Positions 7,871-14,745 are shown, counted from the stretch's first letter. The stretch: 16,039 bases of DNA from Methanobacteriota archaeon (GCA_023430285.1 JAEZAV010000006.1:1-16039), one strand, 5' to 3'. The notes: generated from the sequence alone by a model not told the origin. Numbers and translations are program-made.

Positions 7871-8860
7871 ATGATAAAAATTACAGTGGGAATAATAGCT
7901 CGTAACGAAGAAAAAAATATTTCAGAAACACTGAAAAAAGTTTTAAACCAGAGCTTAGACTGTTCAAAATATGAAGTACTTGTTGTTGATGGAAATTCCG
8001 AGGATAAAACTCGTGAAATTGCAGAAAAAATTTTAAAATCCTCCAAAATAAGTTATAAAGTGTTGAATGAACATGATTTTGGTTTTTATGGCCATTGTTT
8101 TGCAAGGAATCTTGTGATAGACAACTCAGCAGAAACAGCAGAGTACATAGCATTCACAGATGCCGATTGTTTGGTTGACAAGAACTGGCTAGAAACACTC
8201 TACAGATCCATCTTACAAACTGATGAAAATGTTGCAGGAGCAGGAGGGCCTCGTTTAATCGCAAAAACTGACAACAAGACTGAAATGATCATCAATTCAC
8301 TCATAACTTCTTTCATTGCATCTGGAGCTAATCCTGCATTTCACAGTAGAGATATTAAATACGTGAAAAGCATAGCCAACTACAACGCCATCTACAAAAA
8401 ATCTATTATTACTAAATTCCGCTATGATAACTCTTTAATCATGTCCGATGATAACGAAATCAACTTCAGATTAAGAAAAGCAGGTTATTTGTTTCTAAAT
8501 GTGCCTGAAGCTAAAATTTGGCATCATGAAACAGGATCCATTAAAGAATTTGCATCAAACATGTTCAAATATGGTGTAAACATCTCAAACACTGTAAAAA
8601 AACACAGATCCATGATAACCATTAACGTACCATTAACAACCATTTTCATAGCCTACTTAATCCTTTTGATTCCGTTGTACTATTTTTTAGGGTTCATCAC
8701 CTTGATTCCAATGGGACTTTACATCTTATTTGCGATCCTAGTGTTTTTAGAGGTGATCATGCGAACCAAATCACTATATTCGGTTTTAGTTTTCATACTA
8801 CTGCCTGTAGAACATGTGGCCTATGGTCTCGGAGTTTATTCAAACTTAATTAAGCACTGA
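7871..8860 (+). CDS. Membrane-anchored GT2 family glycosyltransferase
   Basis: A 329-residue inverting GT-A glycosyltransferase. ITVGIIARNEEKNI at the N-terminus is the nucleotide-binding strand. VLVVDGNSEDKT and AFTDADCLVDKNWL (DxD at about 97-99) bind nucleotide and metal, and SDDNEINFRLRKAGY is the usual acceptor/catalytic-base region. Two hydrophobic helices near the C-terminus (about 255-300) followed by a short hydrophobic end anchor it to the membrane, with the catalytic domain in the cytoplasm. ATG 7871 starts exactly at the conserved strand, so I prefer it. An in-frame ATG at 7859 would add four residues (MVCL) with no better ribosome-binding site. The gene stands alone, divergent from the flippase, and is followed by T-runs. 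It may add the first or a branching sugar of the same glycan; this is inference. Confidence 0.85.
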   Translation: MIKITVGIIARNEEKNISETLKKVLNQSLDCSKYEVLVVDGNSEDKTREIAEKILKSSKISYKVLNEHDFGFYGHCFARNLVIDNSAETAEYIAFTDADCLVDKNWLETLYRSILQTDENVAGAGGPRLIAKTDNKTEMIINSLITSFIASGANPAFHSRDIKYVKSIANYNAIYKKSIITKFRYDNSLIMSDDNEINFRLRKAGYLFLNVPEAKIWHHETGSIKEFASNMFKYGVNISNTVKKHRSMITINVPLTTIFIAYLILLIPLYYFLGFITLIPMGLYILFAILVFLEVIMRTKSLYSVLVFILLPVEHVAYGLGVYSNLIKH

Positions 8861-8879
8861 TTCGGCCATAAACCTATAC

Positions 8880-8908
8880 TTTTTTTTATAAGGGTAACCT
8901 ATTTTTTT
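8880..8908 (+). terminator. Double oligo-T terminator after the GT2 gene
   Basis: Two T-runs (eight T at 8880-8887 and seven T at 8902-8908) lie 20-48 nt after the GT2 stop codon. The first overlaps TTTATAAG, which could instead act as TATA box of the downstream Fe-S operon. Confidence 0.5.
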
Positions 8909-8925
8909 GCAGCGATAAACATACA

Positions 8926-8950
8926 AATAATGTTGAATAACATTGTTATT
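8926..8950 (+). repeat. Overlapping, mutually exclusive inverted repeats in the Fe-S operon leader
   Basis: AATGTT-GAAT-AACATT (8929-8944) forms a 6-bp stem that extends to 9 pairs with one G-U (8926-8947). AATAAC-ATT-GTTATT (8936-8950) forms a second 6-bp stem using some of the same bases, so only one can form at a time. They end 12 nt before the GGTG ribosome-binding site. They may be an operator or leader structure, or chance in AT-rich DNA. Confidence 0.35.
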
Positions 8951-8971
8951 AACAAAAAAGTTGGTGGATGA

Positions 8972-9700
8972 TTGAAAAAAATGTTGTACTTCAAGGGCTG
9001 TGTTGTAAGGGAGAAGCTTCCAGGTATCGCCCAAGCCACAGAAAAGATTTTAAAAAAGGCAGATATTGATTACACCCTGCTTGACAATGAATCTTGTTGC
9101 GGATCATTTCTTATGAGAACAGGGTTTAAAGATGAGGCTGAAGAAGTAATGAAAAACAACCTGCAAGATATTCTGGCAACTAATGAAAAAACAGTGCTTG
9201 TATCCTGTTCAGGTTGTTACAACACTTTAAAAAATGATTATAAAGCCTTATTTAATGTTGAATTAGATGTGATCCACACATCAGAACTTTTAAAAGAACT
9301 CTTGGTTGAAAACAAGATTCATGTAAATTCAACAGAAAAAACTGTGACTTACCATGATCCATGCCACCTTGGCAGACATTCGGGAATATATGAAGAACCC
9401 AGAGAGGCCATTAAAGCAAGTGCTGATCTTGTGGAGATGAAACGAAACAGGGAAAGGTCACGATGCTGTGGTGCGGGATCTGGGGTTAAATCTGCATTTC
9501 CAGAACTTGCATTGGAAGTTGGTTGTAGAAGAATTCAGGATGCAGAAGAAGTCGATGCTGAAATAATAGTTACAACCTGTTCATTTTGCATATTGAACCT
9601 GGAAAATGCACTTAAAAAAACTAAGCACGAAGATGAAAATGGATCCGTGGTGAGTGTAATGGACCTTACAGAACTGATACTCATGGGGATGGAAAAATGA
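8972..9700 (+). CDS. Double CCG-domain Fe-S oxidoreductase subunit (HdrB/HdrD/LutA superfamily)
   Basis: A 242-residue soluble protein made of two complete cysteine-rich CCG modules. The first has Cys10, Cys42-Cys43 and Cys79-x2-Cys82; the second has Cys131, Cys165-Cys166 and Cys203-x2-Cys206. The spacing (31 and 35, then 33 and 36 residues) matches the CX31-39CCX35-36CXXC motif that binds the non-cubane [4Fe-4S] clusters in heterodisulfide reductase HdrB/HdrD. The same architecture and length occur in LutA (lactate utilization) and in GlpC or thiol:fumarate reductase C-terminal parts. The GGTG at 8963-8966 is correctly spaced for TTG 8972; the internal ATG 8981 would be too far. The gene overlaps the next by 4 nt (ATGA), so the products are probably made together and form an electron-transfer complex. 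The electron acceptor is unknown. Confidence 0.85.
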   Translation: MKKMLYFKGCVVREKLPGIAQATEKILKKADIDYTLLDNESCCGSFLMRTGFKDEAEEVMKNNLQDILATNEKTVLVSCSGCYNTLKNDYKALFNVELDVIHTSELLKELLVENKIHVNSTEKTVTYHDPCHLGRHSGIYEEPREAIKASADLVEMKRNRERSRCCGAGSGVKSAFPELALEVGCRRIQDAEEVDAEIIVTTCSFCILNLENALKKTKHEDENGSVVSVMDLTELILMGMEK

Positions 9701-10899
9701 AACAGTCAGAGATCAAGGCAATGAACAGGTCCTTCGGAATACTTGATGGGAGAAAGTCCAACATACTTCACAGCAAACGCACAGAAGAACTTAAAGAACG
9801 TGTAAATAAGATCAGGAAATTCTCCATTGATAATATGGAAGAACTGGTTTCAAGGGGAATTGAAAAACTTGAAGAAAATGGTGTGGAAGTTGTAACTGCT
9901 GATAAACCAGAAGATGCCCTTGAAGCTATTTACTCAATAGTTCATGATCAAAGTATCGTTGCCAAGTCAAAATCCAACACCGCTGGTGAAATAGGGCTAA
10001 CTGAATTTCTAGAGTCAAATGGAGTCAGTGTTATTGAAACGGATCTAGGGGATAGAATTGTGCAGTTGGATCCAAATAGCAGACCATCACATCCAATAGG
10101 ACCTGCATCACACCTTAGAATGGATGATATTGCAGGTATCTTGTCCCAATATTATGGGGTGGATGTTGACCCAGAACCCAGGATTATACTCAACACAGTC
10201 AAGGATGATGTAATTAAGAATATTTCTAAATGTAGTGTGGGAATTACAGGGGCCAATTCTGTTGCTGCAGATGATGGTTCCATAGTAACTGTTCACAACG
10301 AGGGTAATATCAGTCTTGTTTCAATGCTTGACACTCATATCATCGTTGTTGGTATTGACAAATTTGTCGAAACAATTGAAGATGCAGTGTCCGTTGTAAA
10401 ACTTGAAACAATCTATGCCTCTGGTAAAACTGTGCCTGCCTACATGAACATCATTTCGTCCCCATCAAAAACAGCCGACATAGAACAGATCCTGCTCAAA
10501 AATATGTATGGATCCAGAAGAGTTGTTGTGGTTCTTTTGGACAATGGCCGGAGGAAGGCTATTGAAGATGGTGGGGAATGTTTGTTATGCATTGGATGCG
10601 GCAGTTGCATTGTAACTTGTCCAATATACAACGTAGTTGGGAATGATTTTGGTTACAAAAGACATCTCGGTGGTAGGGGTGTTGTTTTAAGTAGCTTCAT
10701 AGATGATGAAAAAACATCCACAGATTCTGGGCTTTACCTCTGTACAATGTGCGGTCAATGTACATATGAATGTCCTGTAGGGGTGAAAACCAGCGAACTC
10801 ATTAAAAAATTAAGGAACGATGCAGTAATTAAGGGTCTTGCATGTGATGAGCACAGAATTATTAGGGAGAACATTAAAAAAAAGGGGTCACCATTTTAA
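9697..10899 (+). CDS. LUD-domain protein with two [4Fe-4S] motifs (LutB/LldF-like)
   Basis: A 400-residue soluble protein. Residues about 45-285 look like an LUD domain, with AKSKSNTAGEIGLTEFLESNGV, ETDLGDRIVQL, HPIGPASHL, GITGANSVAADDGSIVTVHNEGN and the hydrophobic strand THIIVVGIDKFV. A ferredoxin-like module follows: Cys298-x2-Cys301-x2-Cys304-x3-Cys308-Pro and Cys349-x2-Cys352-x2-Cys355-x3-Cys359-Pro, with an extra Cys295. LutB/LldF proteins have the same order but are about 470 residues and carry another C-terminal domain, missing here. In bacteria LutABC oxidises L-lactate. No lutC gene is adjacent, so the substrate in this archaeon is unclear. The start overlaps the stop of the CCG-domain gene (ATGA), indicating translational coupling. 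Confidence 0.85.
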   Translation: MKQSEIKAMNRSFGILDGRKSNILHSKRTEELKERVNKIRKFSIDNMEELVSRGIEKLEENGVEVVTADKPEDALEAIYSIVHDQSIVAKSKSNTAGEIGLTEFLESNGVSVIETDLGDRIVQLDPNSRPSHPIGPASHLRMDDIAGILSQYYGVDVDPEPRIILNTVKDDVIKNISKCSVGITGANSVAADDGSIVTVHNEGNISLVSMLDTHIIVVGIDKFVETIEDAVSVVKLETIYASGKTVPAYMNIISSPSKTADIEQILLKNMYGSRRVVVVLLDNGRRKAIEDGGECLLCIGCGSCIVTCPIYNVVGNDFGYKRHLGGRGVVLSSFIDDEKTSTDSGLYLCTMCGQCTYECPVGVKTSELIKKLRNDAVIKGLACDEHRIIRENIKKKGSPF

Positions 10900-11032
10900 G
10901 TCGTAATGCAAATTTATAATATTCGACACAAAATGGTTTACTCCAAGTTATAAAAAACAAATTTATAGTTATCAATTCCTTCTTAAATTCTTTTAAATTG
11001 AAATTCCTTGTTTTAAACACATTTTTAAATAA

Positions 11033-11056
11033 TTTTTGTGCTGTATATCACAAAAA
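11033..11056 (+). promoter_or_regulatory. Inverted repeat over the probable transcription start of the small membrane protein gene
   Basis: TTTTTGTG (11033-11040) and CACAAAAA (11049-11056) form a perfect 8-bp inverted repeat with an 8-nt spacer. A TATA-like TTTTAAATAA (11023-11032) directly upstream would place transcription start inside the right arm. The position suits a repressor operator. The spacer itself contains GTATAT. Confidence 0.45.
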
Positions 11057-11113
11057 CTATTAGCTTCCAAGAACATAACAATAGGTGAGTTCTGTTAAAA
11101 GAGGATGATCTTA

Positions 11114-11263
11114 TTGATTGACGAAGATCTTGACGAAGATGTGGATGAAACAATTCAGTATTACGCCCGCAAGAAAAGGGAAACTTCCAAAAATAAAGGA
11201 TTTATCCCTGCAATAGTCATTATAATCATCTTGGTGGTATTAATACTGTATTTCCTCCTCTAA
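11114..11263 (+). CDS. Small tail-anchored-type membrane protein, 49 residues
   Basis: Starting at TTG 11114 the frame encodes a very acidic N-terminus (MIDEDLDEDVDE), then a basic patch (ARKKRETSKNK, 18-28). One hydrophobic helix follows, from FIPAIV to the last residue (30-49), and a stop at 11261. The sequence GAGGATGATC at 11101-11110 resembles the full Shine-Dalgarno and is well spaced for TTG 11114. An in-frame ATG at 11105 would lie inside that motif and add three residues. By the positive-inside rule the N-terminus should face the cytoplasm and the helix should anchor the C-terminus. The charge layout and codon pattern argue for a real gene. Function is not recognised. It lies 214 nt after the LUD-domain gene with its own likely promoter, so it need not belong to that operon. 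Confidence 0.65.
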   Translation: MIDEDLDEDVDETIQYYARKKRETSKNKGFIPAIVIIIILVVLILYFLL

Positions 11264-11307
11264 AAAAAAATTTAAATAATTAACTCCCATCCTTAATTTT
11301 TCTTTTT
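11262..11307. terminator. Possible bidirectional terminator region
   Basis: For the + strand small gene, TTTTTCTTTTT at 11297-11307 is a plausible terminator. For the - strand M14-like gene, the nine A at 11262-11270 read as nine T about 65 nt after its stop codon. Confidence 0.4.
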
Positions 11308-11335
11308 AAATATCAAACCATTATTTCTTTTGTAA

Positions 11336-12043
11336 CTAGTTAATTTTGAGCTTGTCCACAGCATCCACAAATTGCAAGGCATGATCATACACAGTTTCGT
11401 TTGAATCATTAGAATAAGATTCGTATATAACGGCTGGAACTCCAGCATTGATAATTGGAATTGTAACATATTCTGGACTCGTGGAACTTGGAGGAATGTA
11501 GTAGGCTAACCAAGTCAATTCATTCGTAAGATTCAATCCCAGGGATTCTGAACTTGTGTTTTTAACTGGTGAGAATAAGAATGTTTTCTGGGCCCAGTTA
11601 CCAACATTTGAATGTACGTCAACAGCAAGGTTAAAATGTTCAGCTGAAACATCTGGAACCACAAAGTCTCTAGCAAGTACTTGGCCATTGTATCGGCCTT
11701 TACTGTAATTATCAGCATCTTGTTTAACATTAACCTGATATATGTAGTAACAATATCTTAAAGAGTGTTCATTTTCATTTATAGCATTTATAATTGCTGT
11801 ATGTGACCTATTTTCAAGGGGATGAACCCCCACTATGTATGCAACACGAACAGGTGATTCACAGTTTCCATAGGGTCCAGATTTAATCACATCACCCTTA
11901 TCAGAACTGCCAATTACCATATATCCATGAGTATTAACAGGATCTGATGAATAATTAAGATTAGATGTACTGAAACCCACAGTTAAACTTATAAAAATTA
12001 AAGTAACCATTAAGAAGACTGAAACCAATCTAATTTTTACCAT
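11336..12043 (-). CDS. Secreted zinc carboxypeptidase-like (M14/AstE-related) protein
   Basis: A 235-residue protein with an N-terminal signal sequence (MVKIRLVSVFLMVTLIFISLT, cleavage probably near residue 25), so it should act outside the membrane. The mature part shows the pattern of the M14/AstE-AspA zinc peptidase superfamily. GVHPLE supplies an HxxE zinc pair (His74 and Glu77), AVDVHSN supplies a third ligand (His144), and GVPAVIYES places a possible catalytic Glu at 208. It is shorter than classical M14 carboxypeptidases (about 300 residues). Seven N-x-S/T sequons (Asn30, 78, 112, 162, 171, 212, 215) suggest heavy glycosylation. GGAG at 12051-12054 (- strand) supports ATG 12043. Targets could be a pseudomurein peptide, another peptide or a small amide; this cannot be decided here. 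Confidence 0.65.
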   Translation of the reverse strand: MVKIRLVSVFLMVTLIFISLTVGFSTSNLNYSSDPVNTHGYMVIGSSDKGDVIKSGPYGNCESPVRVAYIVGVHPLENRSHTAIINAINENEHSLRYCYYIYQVNVKQDADNYSKGRYNGQVLARDFVVPDVSAEHFNLAVDVHSNVGNWAQKTFLFSPVKNTSSESLGLNLTNELTWLAYYIPPSSTSPEYVTIPIINAGVPAVIYESYSNDSNETVYDHALQFVDAVDKLKIN

Positions 12044-12094
12044 TTATAATCTCCATAGAAATAATTATTTTCAATTTTACATTAAAAGCTTAAA

Positions 12095-12109
12095 CTTATA
12101 AATTTTGTG
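12095..12109 (-). promoter_or_regulatory. BRE/TATA promoter of the M14-like gene
   Basis: On the - strand, a purine-rich CACAAA is followed by ATTTATAAG (12095-12103). Transcription would start about 30 nt before the ATG, leaving room for the GGAG ribosome-binding site. Confidence 0.55.
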
Positions 12110-12214
12110 GGAGATCACTGGTTTCAATTAAATAAATAATTTTAAAATCAAAAATAGAAACGATATTTTATGTTCATTAGTTTTAAATCTACGTAATAGA
12201 TTAACATTAAAAAT

Positions 12215-13645
12215 TCATCCCTTAAATGAGCGTTTAAATCCATTAATTACGTCCTTTGCAGATTGTATTAGGGGATGTTTTACCTTGATTGGTGTTTTCA
12301 TTTTATCCAGCCTTTCTATTCTGAAGTAGAGAGGGGGATGCGGATCCCATGCCAACCATCTAAGGATATTTGATGATGATGATCTTTCCATTTGTAACCT
12401 GTTAAATCCTATTTTTCGAAGAGATTCAGCAAGTACTTCTGGTTGGCCTATTTTCATGGCAGAAACAAGATCTGCACGTGTTTCAAAGAACTTGGCAACG
12501 AAGAATATGGCTGCCATCACCACTATGATGTAAATTATTGGGTTCAAAATTACCAGTGGGAAGAAGAGGGTGAACCTCAAAATAAATTCAATTGAAATAA
12601 TGGAAAACAACACAACCGGGTCATGACCCTTTAAATGACCCATTTCATGACCGAGCACACTTAATATTTCATCTTCTTCAAGCTCAACCAACAAACCAGT
12701 TGTTATTAACACCAAACCTCTGCTTGGAATTGGGCCTGTTGCAGCTGCATTTGGTACCATGGTGTTAGAAATAACGATTTTAGGTATGGGTATGTTGAAC
12801 TTAGATGCAGCAGTCTTCACTATGCTGTAAACATCTACGATCTTCACAAGACTACTGTCTGGACTGCATTTAAATCCGTAGTCCTCGAAAATTTCCTCTC
12901 CAATTTCACAGGTAGGTTCCTTTCCAATAGCCAAAGATCTTTTGTAGATGTCATTTTTCATCTGAATAACTACATCGTTTCCAAATTTTTCTTTAAACGC
13001 TCTAAATTCTTCCACTGGAAGCTGATACTCAATTATATGTACATATGGATTTTCCGGTGTGATCCTCCAATTGTTTCTGGCCATGTAAATCCTGTCTGAA
13101 AGCAGCACAATAATCAGTTGAAGTCCGAGTATGGCAATCACCGCAAAAACAAGGCCGAGGAATATGAAGAATAAGATGTTAATTCCGAAAAAGATTACAT
13201 ATAAAAACAAAAGGTTACTTCCAAATAACCTGTCCGCAAGTTTCTTCCCAGAGCTTGGAGGTTCCTCTGGTATAATATCTTCTCCCTCAACCCATGCGAA
13301 GTAGAGGGTGGACTGTCTTATTGATTCATGGAAGAACTGTACCGCAAGTATAAGTTCCTCTTTAACATTTGTAACGAACTTTTCTGGGGTGCCGTTGTAG
13401 GAAGTTATCTTAACATCCAATGGTGATCCTGCAACTATCTCCACTAAAAGCTTCCATCCATAATCTGGATTTATAGCATAAAAACTGAGTTTAGAACTGT
13501 TTGATCCGTTGATTTTGTTGACAGAACTAAAATTTTTGGGTTTAGACAATAAATAATATTTATAAATGAATTCAAGTACCTCTTTCATATGCGCCTGAGC
13601 AACGGCTGTATCTATGGCAAACTTGTAGGTCCTTGTCATTTTCAC
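12215..13645 (-). CDS. M48 family membrane zinc metalloprotease (HtpX-like) with an extra N-terminal domain
   Basis: This 476-residue protein has the M48 hallmarks. The zinc site is HEMGH (333-337) in LSVLGHEMGHLKGHDP, the third ligand is Glu388 in FFETRAD, and the C-terminal signature is DPHPPLYFRIERL. Two membrane helices (about 143-183) precede the protease domain and two more lie between the zinc motifs (about 342-385), as in HtpX and Ste24 proteases, which degrade misfolded or damaged membrane proteins. HtpX is usually about 290 residues. Here the first 140 residues form an additional polar domain (Tyr/Lys-rich, ending in a Pro/Glu linker) that I do not recognise. GTG 13645 is the longest start. 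ATG 13639 (474 residues) is also possible, because GGTG overlaps the GTG and would serve as its ribosome-binding site, though only 3 nt away. The gene appears monocistronic. Confidence 0.88.
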   Translation of the reverse strand: MKMTRTYKFAIDTAVAQAHMKEVLEFIYKYYLLSKPKNFSSVNKINGSNSSKLSFYAINPDYGWKLLVEIVAGSPLDVKITSYNGTPEKFVTNVKEELILAVQFFHESIRQSTLYFAWVEGEDIIPEEPPSSGKKLADRLFGSNLLFLYVIFFGINILFFIFLGLVFAVIAILGLQLIIVLLSDRIYMARNNWRITPENPYVHIIEYQLPVEEFRAFKEKFGNDVVIQMKNDIYKRSLAIGKEPTCEIGEEIFEDYGFKCSPDSSLVKIVDVYSIVKTAASKFNIPIPKIVISNTMVPNAAATGPIPSRGLVLITTGLLVELEEDEILSVLGHEMGHLKGHDPVVLFSIISIEFILRFTLFFPLVILNPIIYIIVVMAAIFFVAKFFETRADLVSAMKIGQPEVLAESLRKIGFNRLQMERSSSSNILRWLAWDPHPPLYFRIERLDKMKTPIKVKHPLIQSAKDVINGFKRSFKG

Positions 13646-13953
13646 CAGCTATAACTTTAATTGACAATTATTTCTATGGATTTAATGGATTAAGTAATTT
13701 TAGAAATGTGATAATTAACATAAATGTACCTTCAGTCGAATTTTAATTTAAAAACTACTGAAAAATCACTAACCCTTAATAGTGTATGTGTTTTTAAGTT
13801 TCTTGATGTTGGATAAATAGTTCAAATTAAAGTTTAAGGGAACATCTTTATATGTTCGTTTTGCCAACTTTAATAATCATAATATTTCAATGGACTCATA
13901 AGATTTAAGTTAACTAATGGGTTTTTTTTGATGAAATGTAGGAGGTTAAAAAT
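13646..13953. other. Divergent intergenic region between the M48 gene and mfnB
   Basis: About 300 nt of AT-rich DNA without a plausible gene; open stretches are only a few codons long. It holds the mfnB promoter and a small inverted repeat (CACTA/TAGTG, 13767-13784). No strong TATA box was found for the M48 gene; a TTTATG-like element near 13718-13726 on the - strand is a weak candidate. Confidence 0.5.
13840..13857 (+). promoter_or_regulatory. mfnB promoter: TATA box inside an inverted repeat
   Basis: GAACAT-CTTTAT-ATGTTC is a perfect 6-bp inverted repeat with a 6-nt centre, and CTTTATATG within it is the best TATA box upstream of mfnB. Transcription would start near 13875, giving a leader of about 75-80 nt. 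A protein bound to the repeat would block TBP binding, so it is a candidate operator. Confidence 0.5.
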
Positions 13954-14667
13954 TTGCTTCTCTTAATAAGTCCAATAAATGTAGAGGAGGCACTAGAATC
14001 TATTGAAGGTGGTGCCGATATAGTAGACGTTAAAAATCCGAAGGAAGGATCCCTTGGAGCTAATTTTCCTTGGGTTATCAAGAATATAAGGGAGATAACT
14101 CCTGAGGGTATGCATGTAAGTGCAACTCTCGGTGATGTTCCATACAAACCAGGTACAGTGTCACTTGCAGCTGCTGGAGCAGTTGTTTCAGGTGCTGATT
14201 ATATCAAAGTAGGTCTTTACGGAACAAAAAACTATGATGAAGCTTTAGAAGTCATGGAAAATGTGGTTAAATCTGTTAGGGAATTTGATGATGATGCATT
14301 GATAGTAGCATCTGGATACGCTGATGCCCACAGGGTAGGGGCAGTTGATCCCATGGAAATTCCACGTGTAGCTGCCGATGCAGGGGCAGATCTTGCAATG
14401 GTAGACACAGCAGTTAAGGATGGAAAAACTTTATTTGATTTTATGGATGTTGAAAAACTTCAAAAATTCAACGACAGCATACATGATTACGGTCTGAAAT
14501 CTGCTTTGGCAGGCTCTATTAAAAAGGATCAGCTCAAATTACTCTACGATATAGGATGTGATGTTGTAGGGATAAGGGGAGCTGCATGCACAGGTGGAGA
14601 CAGAAACAATGGAAGTATACACAGAACTGCTGTTAAGGAATTGAAGAACATGATAGAAAACTTTTAA
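13954..14667 (+). CDS. mfnB: MfnB, (5-formylfuran-3-yl)methyl phosphate synthase (4-HFC-P synthase)
   Basis: This TIM-barrel enzyme condenses two glyceraldehyde 3-phosphate molecules into 4-(hydroxymethyl)-2-furancarboxaldehyde phosphate, the first step in building the furan of methanofuran, the C1 carrier that begins CO2 reduction in methanogenesis. The 237 residues match the family length. The signature DVKNPKEGSLGAN starts at 25, and the catalytic residues known from the Methanocaldococcus enzyme are at the same positions: Lys27, Lys85, Asp151 and Lys155 (in DTAVKDG). The C-terminal GIRGAACTGGDRNNGSI is the phosphate-binding end. TTG 13954 is the start, set by AGGAGGT at 13940-13946 seven nt upstream. 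It lies divergent from the M48 gene and upstream of guaB on the same strand, with a separate promoter likely for each. Cytoplasmic and presumably essential for methanogenic growth. Confidence 0.95.
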   Translation: MLLLISPINVEEALESIEGGADIVDVKNPKEGSLGANFPWVIKNIREITPEGMHVSATLGDVPYKPGTVSLAAAGAVVSGADYIKVGLYGTKNYDEALEVMENVVKSVREFDDDALIVASGYADAHRVGAVDPMEIPRVAADAGADLAMVDTAVKDGKTLFDFMDVEKLQKFNDSIHDYGLKSALAGSIKKDQLKLLYDIGCDVVGIRGAACTGGDRNNGSIHRTAVKELKNMIENF

Positions 14668-14680
14668 AGTTTTGAAATCT

Positions 14681-14690
14681 AATATAAAAG
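14681..14690 (+). promoter_or_regulatory. TATA-like promoter of guaB
   Basis: AATATAAAAG, preceded by purine-rich GAAATCT, would give a transcription start near 14710 and a leader of about 100 nt. A second AT-rich candidate, ATTATATTTTA at 14715-14725, would give a shorter leader starting near 14745. Confidence 0.45.
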
Positions 14691-14745
14691 AAATTTAATA
14701 CAGTTTTTTATGGAATTATATTTTATCCAAAGAAACTGAAGGTAA

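Noticed and set aside
8972..10899. Calling the Fe-S pair heterodisulfide reductase (hdrD or hdrBC)
   Set aside because: HdrB/HdrC and HdrDE have other partners and layouts. The LUD domain in the second protein points to the Lut-like group, so only the superfamily is named.
11296..11345. Possible att-like or recombination site from AT-rich repeats between converging genes
   Set aside because: No tRNA, integrase or direct repeat accompanies it; T-runs explain it as a terminator region.
13767..13784. CACTA/TAGTG inverted repeat near mfnB
   Set aside because: Only five base pairs with an 8-nt spacer in AT-rich DNA, too weak to count as a separate finding.
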